Position numbers and translations under genes: made by a program
Shown here: positions 43,930-64,000 of the stretch, in pieces
How the letters are laid out: each line of letters starts with the position of its first letter
How positions within the stretch are numbered: the stretch's first letter is position 1
From: Angiostrongylus vasorum
Lineage: Eukaryota > Nematoda > Chromadorea > Rhabditida > Metastrongylidae
Assembly: GCA_018806985.1 (NCBI GenBank)
Contig: JADANN010000034.1
Coordinates: 496,001-560,000, forward strand
Direction: 5' to 3'
Length of the DNA stretch: 64,000 bases
Notes under the pieces: model-generated
The model's input: only the letters and a program-made list of their open reading frames with translations
What the model was told of the DNA's origin: nothing
Databases searched by the model: none

Positions 43930-44207
43930 AAAGGATAAAGCTCTCGGCGTTGACCAATCCGTGAGGGATGCGCCATGCATTTAACTTCATTAAGCATCGT
44001 TGGATGTGATTGAATGCATATCTAACCTTTACAATGACACGCGGTGGGCTACCGATGTATCGAGGCAGAGCTGCTATCGTCCCAGACAAGTCTGGTACGA
44101 AATTGCCGACCCCGGAAGAATGTAAGGCTTTGTGAGCCATTGGCGCGACTTCGATCCCACGTGTCTGTCGCAAAACGCCTTCCACCACTGCACTACACGC
44201 ACGCGGA
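43930..44207 (-). repeat. SINE family 1, copy 5
   Basis: Minus-strand copy just downstream of the kinase gene: tail AAAGGATAAAGCTCTCGGCG at 43930, head complement near 44200. Confidence 0.85.
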
Positions 44208-44316
44208 ACTCCCACTAATGGATGAAAACCAACTTAAAGTGGTACTGGGATGAGTGGACACACTGAAATTTGTTCTTCCTTAAAAATAATACTATTTTGC
44301 AATCGATTTACAAATT

Positions 44317-44520
44317 TCATTTTTGTGTTCCAACAAATTCCATTACAAAATGGGTTTTAGCATTTATGCGGTAAGCAGCGATCACATGCACAAAGTCTAG
44401 AAGTAGTTCATTCAAGATGAATAGCGTGGATTTATCTGGCCGTCGAGAAACATTGCACCCCCATAAAACTGAGCAAACGAAAAGTGCAATAAATGAGCAT
44501 ATCCTTAAAACATTAAGCAA
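44317..44520 (-). CDS. Small hypothetical ORF with signal-peptide-like N-terminus
   Basis: A 67-codon frame starts MLNVLRICSFIALFVCSVLW, a hydrophobic segment ending in small residues (GCNVS), as in a secreted or membrane-anchored nematode peptide. The rest (ILNELLLDFVHVIAAYRINA) shows no family I recognise. There is no visible splice partner, poly(A) signal or promoter, and chance is a real alternative in AT-rich sequence. Confidence 0.22.
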   Translation of the reverse strand: MLNVLRICSFIALFVCSVLWGCNVSRRPDKSTLFILNELLLDFVHVIAAYRINAKTHFVMEFVGTQK

Positions 44521-45164
44521 AGTGCTTTTGCTGAGTAATGTTACATAATGCGATGATCATTTAATCTGGTGCAACTGAAAACTTTTCACAACAAATAGTC
44601 AACAAAGTAGATTTTTGTCAAACGTAAACGAACCATGGTATTTGTGTTCTGGCTTCAACATACGCGGTTAACTTCGCTAGCAATCGAATTCTTTATCGAA
44701 CCGACTTAATTTTTTTAGGGTTGCTCGAGCGCTAGGTTTGGCTTTCTACATCAACTGCAAGCGACCAACTAGTAACGACAGTAGTTGCTGTCACAGTAGT
44801 CATATTTGTCCTGAAACAATCCTAGTTCCAAGGCAGCAAACTTCTTTACTTTCCATACACACTGATGGTTGACCTCAGGTTTACAGAGAAAGCCACTCTC
44901 GACCAAATGAACGAATGGTGGTTTCCAGGTAACGAAACACATGGAAGAGGTGCTGGGACGACAGGTATGTAAAAACCGGTCGTCAAAGTTACATGTTTAA
45001 GCATGCCCTCGAAATTATGCAAAAACAGGTCATCTTGAGCGAAAGCAAGTTTCGTTATTTATATCAAGGCAACTCTTGTTTATTTCCGTAGAGGTTAGGA
45101 TTTTTTGCTTTCGAAGTTATCTTGATGTGATTTGCGTACGCGAGAAAAAAATTTCTACGAGAGT

Positions 45165-45930
45165 ATAAATGCGTCGTCTTCTTATTCAACAATCGCGAGG
45201 TTGCTATACAGTATGCATTTACTTCCATACAAAAGCACACAGCACAATAGTAGCTGATGTTTCGACAGTATCGCGTCCAGAGCCAGGAACGGTATATTCA
45301 TATGCAAATTACTAGGCCAAACGCTTCAATAACACACAGAAAGGTGAGAATCTCTATCGCAATTACATGATCAACAGCTTCTCGAAAAACTCATAGTTTT
45401 TACGTGACTTTTACTGAGGAAGATTAGAACAGCTGATTATAGTCGCATATGGTTGATGACTGCACCACCCCACATAAAAAAATTTATGCGAAGATACGAG
45501 GCTAGGTTTCGTGTGACCTCTGAGTGTTCCTCCCTGCTATTCACTTCAAAGTTCTTGGCATTTATCCAAATACCCTGGAAAAGTGCGCGTGGTAGTGTTT
45601 GGACATCCTGTGCGAGGACAGTTACTTTTATATCAAAAATCATCTCAGCTATGCTCTTATATCCTATGCGTTCCAAGTGGGGTACCACGTCTTGATTTTT
45701 TCGTTTTCCATCCAGATGTTCTTTTATACGGAGACATAAAGGTATGCCCGTTTTCGCCAAAATATTCATCCCCCAAGTTGAAATACCACCTGTTGCTCTG
45801 CAACATAAGTTGAGTCCGTAACCGCTTGTATGACCGTGTATGTGAAATTCGATCTATTATATGTGATTCTAGAACTCTGAGAACGTAGACTTGCCGAGAT
45901 CTCAACATAGCGGTGGATTTACTCACAGGT
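45165..45930 (-). mobile_element. Degenerate PLE copy of the 21.8-kb subfamily
   Basis: The 45165-45480 stretch matches the 21855-22200 terminal region (ATGCGTCGT, CTTATTCAACAATCGCGAGG, ACTAGGCCAAACGCTTCAA). The 45437-45926 part is endonuclease-like on the - strand (YFGENGHTFMSPYKRTSGWK recalls the YIGETGRP...IKEHL motif) but is heavily mutated. It lies in the intergenic interval after the kinase gene. Confidence 0.75.
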
Positions 45931-47249
45931 AACTCGCAAAACTCTGTTAGAGTAGTAGTTGGCGGAATTTACTTGTAAAATACAGTAAATGTAAACCGTA
46001 CATAATCACTTAGTCATGCATAAACATTAGTTACAGAGGACAGATGCAGGCGCAGCAGTGGCAGGGGAGACCATTCCCTAAGTCCATATGCGTATGAGGA
46101 AGCAGAACGTCGTTTTTGGTTAGCGCCCAACCCCTTATCCGCCAGCTGGAGACGCACCGCAAGGCGTAACTGACCTGTGGCCCTTCAAAGAACAAGGTCG
46201 AAGGATACCTTTATATTGTTCTTCATTGGAGGATCTCTGATATGCCTCGTTTTTTAAAGAATAATGTGTTCATTGCAGATTTCTTTCAGTGCCAACAAAT
46301 CGCAAGGCCACCAATTCCTGAGATGGAAATTCTTGTGAAAAATTTTTTGAGCCGACCGAGACATTCCTCTTGGCTGGGTGATTTTCTGCCGCTAATTACC
46401 CATGTCACTTATTGTATTTTTCTTCACCTAGCTGTAGAAAATATGGGTTAAAGATTTTCCATCTCAGAAATTGTGGGCTTGCTATTTGTGTTCGCACCCT
46501 TACAACTGTTGGAAACTCGGTACTAATCCATGAAATTTCTTCGCATTTCCTCTCAGTTCTACTTTTATCTCCCACAAACATTTTTCTAGTTTTTTTTCTT
46601 TAATAAATGAAGGTTCATTGGTGCTCTGCGAGAAGTTCTGCGCCTCCTTCCTTTACAGCGTCTTCGATATATTCTACAACACAATATGGCTCACCGTGTA
46701 GCATTCGTTCATTAGCATCACTTCACGTTAAAGAGTAAAAATATAGCTATATTCAGTCCACATCCAGTAACACTCCCATTCTAAGAAAGAGTTAAACATT
46801 TCTAGCGGAAATTCCAGCTAAGTATAGACTTATCCAAAGGAAGAGCAGGTTGGCTACCTGTGACTACCTTTTCATTAAGAGCGATGAAAAGGCATCATTC
46901 GAAAAGTGTGATACTCTTCGAATTTCTTGATTCACAACATGGAGCGCCCATGGAAACTGTTAATAAATGGAGTTCACTGGTCCCTACTGGAGTTCTTCGA
47001 TAATTATTTGGAATAGTCTTAACAATTGAGTCGCTGCACCGATGCTGTGAGGATTGTTAGTTCCAATTGCTCAGTGTCACTGAATATATCTTGATTTCCG
47101 ACTTTTTTATTTAAAACCATCAAAACTCTCACTTTGTTGCTCACTGTTAATAGTGCTACAGGAGCTGTAACTTTTTCACATTTTGTCTTCGAGTCACGAA
47201 GTGAAGTTGAAGAGCTGACTTTTAACCTATATAATTCCTTGGTCCTCTC

Positions 47250-47640
47250 AACAGTTTACCCCCCTCATGGTGGCTGGGAGGTGTTCCTGGGTGTGGGGTT
47301 GCGATGTGCAGCGGGGCGATTCATCTCTCTGGCAGGGTCCCCAAGCTGAGAAGGAAGGAGTCTAGCGTTTCCATCAGGAAGCCCAGCTAAGGGAGTAAAC
47401 CGATACCAAGATCCACCACCGTCGTAGCAAACTAGTCGCATGGTGGCAAATCTCCCTCTGAAGCACAAGGGAGCGACTGCCTGTGGTGGTGAAGACCTGG
47501 GGCAGACTTTGGCCAGGCTGACCTAGGGATTTCCAGGGAACCACAATGGGTTAACCAGCAAATCTCCAGAAAAGTGCAGATTATGCTGAGGCCCGCACAA
47601 CCAGTGAGGATCGACCGTCCAACTATTCAAGTAGGTATAG
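47250..47640 (-). repeat. Unclassified 370-bp repeat, copy 4
   Basis: Reverse orientation: CATGGTGGCTGGGAGGTGTT ... AGTGAGGATCGACCGTCCAA. Intergenic. Confidence 0.75.
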
Positions 47641-48584
47641 TTCCTTGATGGCACAAATGTTCATGAATCAGCCGCTTTGCACTGGATCATTATCGCACTG
47701 GTTATTTTAGAAAAAACGAGTTTTTAGACAAGTTCCAAAATAGTTTATCACTAAAGATGAGGAGTCCAGAGTTCTTCATAGTGAGCACTGATCCAGTACT
47801 TATTGTAGGTGCCCTAATTACCATACTTGTTTGACAAGAATTTTTTTCCTGAGTCCCAAAAAGCCTGGTCTTTCGAAGGTCGTCACCAAAGGTAGTTCAC
47901 AAGTTTTGGATTAGAGAAGATTTACCGACAAGCGAGGTGGTTCATTTCAGAACGGCGGCAAGTTCAGACATTGGTTAACTTACAGTTTGACTTCCAGGTG
48001 GTAACATTGAATGATTCCTTCAGATTGGATGGGACTCAAATAAGAGATAAAATTGTTTTTTCACTGTAAGTTGACACTCTGGAACATTGTGCAGCCATAT
48101 CAAATCGAAACCCACATAAAAAGATGATGCAGTGTGGACTATATCAAGGTTACAATAACTGTAGTGAGAAAATAACTCAGCACGTTGTATTGAATCGTTC
48201 CCGACATGTGAGGAATTGCAGAAGACGCTGACGCCTCCCACTAAGTGATTCATGCAAGAAAACGATTTAAATGAAAACGATGAAATGCGCTTCTAGTGTT
48301 GGTGGGTGATGGTCGGCGAGGAAAGCTTGAATTTATTTAGTATGAACTCTACAGCAAGTTGCTTAAGGTTTCTTTTTGCTTCGACTTACACTCTTCATTA
48401 TTTTAATGCTGGAAACTTATTGCCATATTTTAGGAGCGATATCTAATTTTGAGAACTTGCAGGAGCCGGGAACACTAACTAGTGTCCATCGTTTCTCGTC
48501 TATTTTTTCGATAGCTTGAGCTGTCGCAAAGTTGATAGCTTCACACCCTCTGATGAGCTTTTGCTCTACCGCTCTAATTAAAAA

Positions 48585-48806
48585 AATGATAAACCTCTCG
48601 GCGTTGTTCTGTCCCTTAAAGATGCACCATGCATTATGCATCGTTTGGAGGTGATTGAATGCAGATCTGACCTTTACAATGACTGCCGGTGGCCTATCGA
48701 TGCATCGAGCCAATTTAAGGCTTGGTGGGCTAAGGACGCGGGAATCGATTCAAAGTATATTGCATGGCGCCTCCGACCACTGCGCCACACGCGGCGTGTG
48801 GCTCTA
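48585..48806 (-). repeat. SINE family 1, copy 6 (internally deleted)
   Basis: Minus-strand copy lacking about 60 bp of the body around 48718. Confidence 0.75.
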
Positions 48807-49267
48807 TTACCACAAAAGAATTTCTGTAAAATGTTAAGCTATCGTGTCTCGCTCGGCGCAATGTTGCATCTAGAATCGCTTCGGTGTTCGAAATACGAGA
48901 TGATCGAAATAAAACCGAAAAAATTTGTTTTATTAGTTTCAGAAAATTAAAAAGAGTTGAACATGGCATTGCAGAATAAGCAAACTTGTAATTTGTTGAC
49001 AAAGACCTTAAGATTTTAGCAATTTTTTATTCAAATTTGAACAAGTTCAATATGAAGTGAAATATCTTTCTCAAAAGTAAAAGCTGCAATTATTTTCACA
49101 ACATCTAAGTCAGCATTGGGTCGTGACCGTATCTCCGTATGTTAACACGTAATGAACGCTGTACATTCCATAGAATCGTGCACGTTGGCCTAAGTGGCCG
49201 GTATGAGCTCCATGTATGTCATTTTCATTCCGATAGTTTAATTTGACGCACAGAATTCTTTTCCTAT

Positions 49268-49505
49268 AATTCAAAAGACCGACTTTCTATGAAGCTCGGC
49301 ATAAATAGTTGTAGTTATAGATGATATATTTATTTATACGGTCTTATAAACTGGGGACGAGTCCCACTCGTAAGAGCACGGCTCTGAGGGAAGTCGAAAT
49401 CGCCGAAACGTCAGCCATCGACCAACAACACCAACAACAACGACAACGCAGACTTATGTCAACCTCACATCAGTTCAACAAGATCAGTTTATACTTAATT
49501 ACTTT
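49268..49505 (+). mobile_element. Solo PLE terminal sequence with hammerhead-like motif
   Basis: The segment holds the CGACTTTCTATG...CTCGGCATAAAT end, GTCTTATAAACTG, the AGTCCCACTCGTAAGAGCACGG block, the ribozyme-like core at 49380-49416 and the CAACAACACCAACAACAACG stretch, all seen at the right end of the two dimers. Internal sequence between these blocks is deleted. Confidence 0.75.
49380..49416 (+). ncRNA. Hammerhead-ribozyme-like motif in solo PLE end
   Basis: The + strand has GGCU, CUGAGG with an inserted G before the A pair, a GUCGAAAUCGCC hairpin, GAAAC, GUC, AGCC. The CUGANGA box is disturbed by the insertion. Confidence 0.4.
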
Positions 49506-49509
49506 GATA

Positions 49510-50720
49510 CTTGGACGGTCCATCTTCATGAGTTGTGCGGACCCCAGCGCACATGCTATTCGTTCCTTTCTCTCGCAATCGTAGTCCATGGTGGTGGTCT
49601 TGTTCGAGCATGGTAGCGCATGCGAGTCTCATACTCGTGATCTCTAAAACAACTCCATCTGCGGGTACAGCTGATTAACTTTGTTTAGGAACACGTCAGC
49701 CCAACGTGTAGGTGGTCGTCCTAGGGGACGTTTGCATCCTCTTGGAGTCCACTCTACTGTTCTTTTTCGTCCATCTGTCGTCTGTTCTTCTCATTATGTG
49801 ACCGGCCCATCTATGTTTCGCTATCGATGTATATTCTCCTGGATCTCGAAGATGCGACAGATTTCGAAGGCCAGAGCTTCGCATTCCGGCTAGATATTGA
49901 GAGTGCCGGTCATATTTCGGAAGACATCGTTCAAGCGCTCTGTAGAGTAGTGCGAAGCATTCTTGACGTAGTTGAAAGTATCAACTCACGTCTCCCGCAG
50001 CATAAACAGAGCGCTGGTAGGACCGTAGAATCGAAGAGATGAGCGCGGATTTTTCGGGTCCTTCAGTTGGTCGCTGGTTTCTTTGAGAGGCCCGAATGCG
50101 GCCCAATCTGCTCTCCTTCTTCTATCTAGTTCCTCCTTTCATGTTGTTTTTCATGTTCATTGACCGCCCAAGGGTTAACGTACGAGGTGGTCTCTGCAAT
50201 GAGAGAGCCATCCAATTCAACTTTTTTCGCCTTCGCGCCATGGGTTTTTCATGAACTGGGTCTTCTTTCGATGTATGCGAAGTCCCCGATCTTTCTTCCC
50301 GCTTCGCTGAGCTCGTTGATTATCACCTCTGCTTCGCTAGTACTTCTTGAGAAGATGACAACGTCGTCGACAAAACGAAGGTTTGACAGGAATTTTCCAT
50401 CAATACGTATGCCTTTCTCATCCCAATCGAGTGACTTCATTATCCACTGCGGTGCGTCTCTGAACAGCTTTGGCGACATTGTGTGATCTAGTGGAACCCC
50501 TTTTCCTATGGGTATGGTAAGAGGTCGCTGGAAAAAGCTGTATTTTTCACAGTGCAGTTCTGGTAACAGTCGGACAGAGTTCTTATATAGGACGGTTCCA
50601 ATCCTTGGTCGACGAGCGCTGATAGGATTGCATTCATTTCGTCACTGCTAAACGCTTTTTCATAGTCGACAAAGGTTAGGACTAGAGGCAAGTGGTATCC
50701 ATGTCCACTCTGGGAGAGCC
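49510..50720 (-). pseudogene. RTE-type LINE: reverse-transcriptase part on - strand
   Basis: The - strand carries PLVLTFVDYEKAFSSDEMNA (RT finger/palm, 50691-50506), SPKLFRDAPQWIMKSLDWDE and LSNLRFVDDVVIFSRSTSEA (catalytic FVDD box, 50479-50249), then after gaps IAKHRWAGHIMRRTDDRWTK near 49800. Frameshifts and stops separate the blocks, so it is inactive. Confidence 0.85.
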
Positions 50721-50859
50721 TGGCAAGCTTCCCGTGACTATACTCAACCCCCCACGTTTAGAGCCCAACAAGCTATACGTGGGTATCAAAATGCTAAACA
50801 CAGTAAAATAAATGGGCCTTATTTCCTGGACCCCCGAAAGAGCCTCCAATTCGGCAGTG

Positions 50860-51480
50860 TTTTGTAGGACGATTACGGAGAGGCTGCTAAAATCTCAGGG
50901 GTCAATGTAAGCTGCCTGGATCGCAAAAACTAAGGTGACGATCTGCACCTACAATGCACGTGCCCTTGCATCCGAGTCCTCGATAGAAAACTTGATCATC
51001 CAAGCGAGAGAGATAAGGTACGACGTCATCGGCCTGGCCGAAGATGTGAATCAGTACCAGCTGTGACACTCTTCGTCGTTTACGCGCCGACATCAAACTA
51101 TGACGAAGAAGGAGCGAAGCGTTCCTATACGTATTTGGAGAAGTTCTACAGAGAAGACCATGCATTCTTCAAAGTCATCATTTCAGATTTTTAACCACAA
51201 GATTGGACCAACAAGAACGTCACATTGGAACCAACGGATTAGAATGGAACGAAGAGGGTGACCAGCTCGTTGCGTTTATCATGACGACCAAGACTATCCA
51301 TGATATGGTAACTCGCAATTCCAGAAACCCCATCCTCAACGCTGGACGTGGGAGTCTCCCAGTGGAGAGTACCATTTGCTGGAGGCGACTCCTAACCGCC
51401 TCCCATATACCTCGCTGTCACTTGATTGCAGGCCATTCGCCGAATTGACTAGTATGACGTGATGTACGTAATATGCGGCC
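50860..51480 (+). pseudogene. RTE-type LINE: apurinic-like endonuclease part, inverted relative to the RT part
   Basis: The + strand begins TKVTICTYNARALASESSIE, NLIIQAREIRYDVIGLAE (N-terminal box of an APE-type endonuclease), followed by VTLFVVYAPTSNYDEEG and then, with frame changes, ISDF.P, EERHIGTNGLEWNEEG-like and AFIMTTKTIH. The orientation is opposite to the RT block at 49510-50720. Confidence 0.8.
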
Positions 51481-52057
51481 GAGACTAATACTGTCTATAC
51501 GAATGGAGAGCTTAACGACTGAATTCCACTAAGTGACGAATAGTGGATAACCAATGAAGATGCTAATATTCCTTGCGGACTGGGAACTGCTTTAAGGTAT
51601 CACCAGATTTTTTCCAGGCAGTACACGACGATAGACTTCTCAGCTTGCATACACATATCAGACAAAGAATAAATGAGATATAACACAAAAGTACAGCCCT
51701 TAAAAAACTGTTTCTATCTCTCTCACGGTATGCGTGCGAAGGTAGATCGAAGAAGGTGATAAACAAGACGATTTCTGACACAAAATCCTGGTCAGATAGC
51801 GATGGTATAGCTTGCAGAGAAAGTTCATCTGGTAAGGATGGGGTACTTTACACACGGAACTAAACTGTAGAATAGTTAAGAAATACGCAGGGAAGTGCAA
51901 GTGCAAACATGTGGATATGTGTACGAAGTATTTTATATAGAGGGGGAATACGTGGAATATTAGAGAGTACTTTCTGTTTGATTCAGAATAGTCTCTGTAA
52001 CTTTATCAGTTGCCCTTTTTTAAAAACTGACTCTCATTAAAGCTCGGTATGTATAAT

Positions 52058-52425
52058 GAATGTCTTGTTCTGTTCTATTCATGAGCTTACATGAGTTTAC
52101 ATCAATTCCTCACTGTGGATAACATTTCGGCGCCTTCGTCTTCATGAGAGCTAAATTAATCCGGAGTGTCCACAGCCATGGAAGTCAGCAATTTCGCTGT
52201 TCCCGTTCCTGCTTCCAACTTGGCCCTTTCTTCTGCAGCGGGTCCCATTTAGTTTAGTGAACTCCATCTTGAATAACGTAACCTCACTCGGCAGTGCATT
52301 TCTGAACAACTGTGGACATCGACTCGAGTCACTGCGGCAAGACGAAGGCGCCGAAACGTTTAACACAATTGAGATTTCATATCAACAGAATGTAAGGTCA
52401 TGAATAGAACAAGGTTTTTATTAAT
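52058..52425. mobile_element. Inverted-repeat element resembling a third PLE-like terminal family
   Basis: The outer arms are inverted copies: TTCTATTCATGAGCTTACAT at 52074 and, reversed, ATGTAAGGTCATGAATAGAA near 52400. Each arm carries the block GGCGCCTTCGTCTT or its complement next to a GAAAC-like core. The layout (inverted arms, GCCGAAAC-type core) resembles the PLE dimers, but no protein motif remains, so the assignment is tentative. Confidence 0.45.
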
Positions 52426-53344
52426 CACAATAAAAACTATTACAACGTAAAACATCTACCTAGAAGATAAGTTCTCTATGTTTCACTAGGATAAAATTGC
52501 TTTTTTCCTGGAGCTAACGACGTACCTTTAGTACTTTGTTTCTTCAAAGCTCATATTTCGAACTCGAAACTGATGAATAAGTAAGATTTCACCCAGCACA
52601 AAGGCTAGTTTTCCGTTGTGCAACGCTTATCTATGTAGCTTACTGCATTTTTCAACGAAATGAATGACAACAGTTTGTTCCAGATATTCAAAAACTACAT
52701 ATGTCCTGACTATGACCACTGTGAAAAAGGTGCTAAGTGAAGTCCGGATGTCTTGCATGTGAATGTCCATCAAATACCAGCTGTCATTAAAATGAGATTC
52801 TATCCGATGTACAAAAAGCGCACATCGTCACTAATGTGTAAATCACCCTTATTTTCTGTACTAATACATTACTTTTTAAGGTTTTGGAATGTATATCCCA
52901 CAAAGTTTTGGAACTGATCACTTGTTCTAGTTCTTATACCTAGTCTTCTAACTTGAAATTCTCTATGATATTAATGATATTATTATGATGTACCGTTTCA
53001 ATCAATAATCCACTAATTGTCTTTCTGGAGCCATTTGTTTTAGAGTGCAACAATAAAGAATTTGGTATAGAATAAATGCGCCTACTATTTGTGATGCTGA
53101 CTATACTCTAACTAAACACAAAATCCCATCTCTCAACGACTGAAGAATCAATAGAAAAGATACATAAAACAAGCCTGCTCCTTGCCTTCGTAAACGAAAT
53201 TTCGCTGCTCTTATTCTGCACCAATCTACAGCACGCTACTTTCTGAGACAAAATGCTTAGAAGTGGGCAAGTTGCTAAATATATAACTTTTTTCCAATCC
53301 TACATGCACAAAATTCCCGTACAATTAACAGAACATGCTAGTAA

Positions 53345-53622
53345 AAGGATAAAGCTCTCCACGTCGATCAATCCATGAGGGGATGCGCCCTGCATTCGAC
53401 TTCACTCATCATCGTTGAAGGTGACTGAATGCATACCTGACCTTTACAATGACTAGCGGTGGCCTACCGATGTATCGAGTCAGTGCTGCTAGGCTCCCAG
53501 ACAACTCTGGTGCTAATTTGCCAACCTCGGAGGTATGGAGGGCTTTGGTAGGCCTGGAGCGCTGGGATCGACCCCATGTGTATTGCAGGCCGCCTCCGAC
53601 CACTGCGCTACGTGCGCCCCCT
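53345..53622 (-). repeat. SINE family 1, copy 7
   Basis: Minus-strand copy; GGATAAAGCTCTCC tail at 53347, CACTGCGCTACGTGCGC head complement near 53610. Confidence 0.85.
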
Positions 53623-54568
53623 GAGGATCACTGCATCCTAGTCGTTTACGTATAAATGCAGAACATTTCCACTCAGCTTACTCAGCTTCAAGTCCACCAA
53701 ATGTTTTTTGCTAATTTTAATCCTTCCAGTCACAGTGACAACAATATATGGAAGTTATAACACCCCGAGTAATTTCCGCAAGCTTAAAACCACTTTTTAA
53801 AAGTTGTTATTGTAACGTCAAAAATAAATTCAACAGATTTGCACGACCAGGATATATAGGAGGTCATGCAGTCTTTTGCAGCCTTTGCTTCATTCACAGT
53901 AATCCCTCATGTGGTGACTGAGCGGCGTTTTGACACGGTGACCTCGTGTGGCCTCCCCTACCCTTCTTGGCACAACTTCTACGACACTAGTGCAACAGAC
54001 AACGCAAATGGACAAACATCTCTTATTTCCACATAATACTGTGACTTTACAGCGCGTAACGCCAACTATCGGAGGTAAAACACGATAATGCTTACATATG
54101 AGTTAAACAAGCCGACCCGGAAGAGGAATTAACGACAAAAATTCTGAAAGGCTTCTCAGTAACCTTTAAAGATGGCCAATACCATCTACTTACTCATGCT
54201 TTTACAGATTTTGGTAAATCACAAAATTAGAGACCTTTTAAACCTCGAGAATAGGCGAATAGTGAGAAAAACCTGAATTGTTAAATGTTTACAATACTGA
54301 TGACTGTAAACGCATGAAAATTCCCTAGACTGACATTGATACTATGGCGATATCACAACTATCCTATCAGCAACAAATCCCTATGCAAATATAAAATTGC
54401 TATATAGACACCATACAACAAAGACAGAATTACATCTGCAATTAAAGGCTAATAACGCCTACACCTGGAATCTATGACGAGAACAAGAACAGCACTCACA
54501 GGAATAACAGAAGAGATTGTTAATGATTATATTATAGGAACTGTCATCGCTATAGAACAAATAATAAG

Positions 54569-63932
<9,364 letters not shown>

Positions 63933-64000
63933 TTAAAAGCTTACGTTGTGAAATCCGTCATCGTTGCTTCGTATGCGTTTTTTGCAGATGAAGTTCTCCT

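Larger units (their letters stand above)
43272..54568. other. Intergenic interval between two convergent genes
   Basis: The kinase gene ends at 43271 (+) and the SEC14L1-like gene ends at 54569 (-), so both 3' ends face this interval. It holds SINE 1 copies (43930, 48585, 53345), PLE copies (45165, 49268), the 370-bp repeat (47250), the RTE pair (49510-51480) and the inverted-repeat element (52058). 45931-47249, 47641-48584, 51481-52057, 52426-53344 and 53623-54568 show no supported gene. Confidence 0.8.

Overview
The window is nuclear DNA of a nematode, most likely a strongylid (hookworm-like) worm. It is AT-rich, with short exons bounded by GT...TTTCAG/TTTTAG introns. Its Penelope-like and RTE-type retroelement proteins and dense tRNA-derived SINEs resemble those I associate with hookworm genomes. 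The taxon is an inference; no search was run.

There are two real protein-coding genes, arranged tail to tail. The first (+ strand, exons from 13544 and possibly from 173, stop at 43271) is a titin/MLCK-like Ser/Thr kinase. Eight exons (13544-20488) carry a complete catalytic domain. A very long Lys/Ser/Thr-rich, apparently disordered tail follows in 15 exons (31746-43271). About 1,335 residues can be chained with consistent splice phases. The second (- strand, 63917 down to 54569, 5' end outside the window) is a SEC14L1-type lipid-transfer protein with PRELI, CRAL-TRIO and GOLD domains. About 666 residues are visible.

Everything else is introns and a repeat-filled 11.3-kb interval between the two 3' ends (43272-54568). 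The repeats are: Penelope-like elements (PLEs) with GIY-YIG endonuclease, two of them head-to-head palindromic dimers inside introns of the kinase gene; hammerhead-ribozyme-like motifs in the PLE ends; two tRNA-derived SINE families (11 and about 9 copies); a fold-back MITE family; a 370-bp unclassified repeat (5 copies); three mariner remnants; a piggyBac scrap; and two RTE LINE fragments, one with an inverted 5' part.

Both genes need single-base corrections, almost all in homopolymer runs, to stay in frame. This points to assembly consensus errors rather than pseudogenes. I found no classical RNA gene, CRISPR array or prokaryotic feature.
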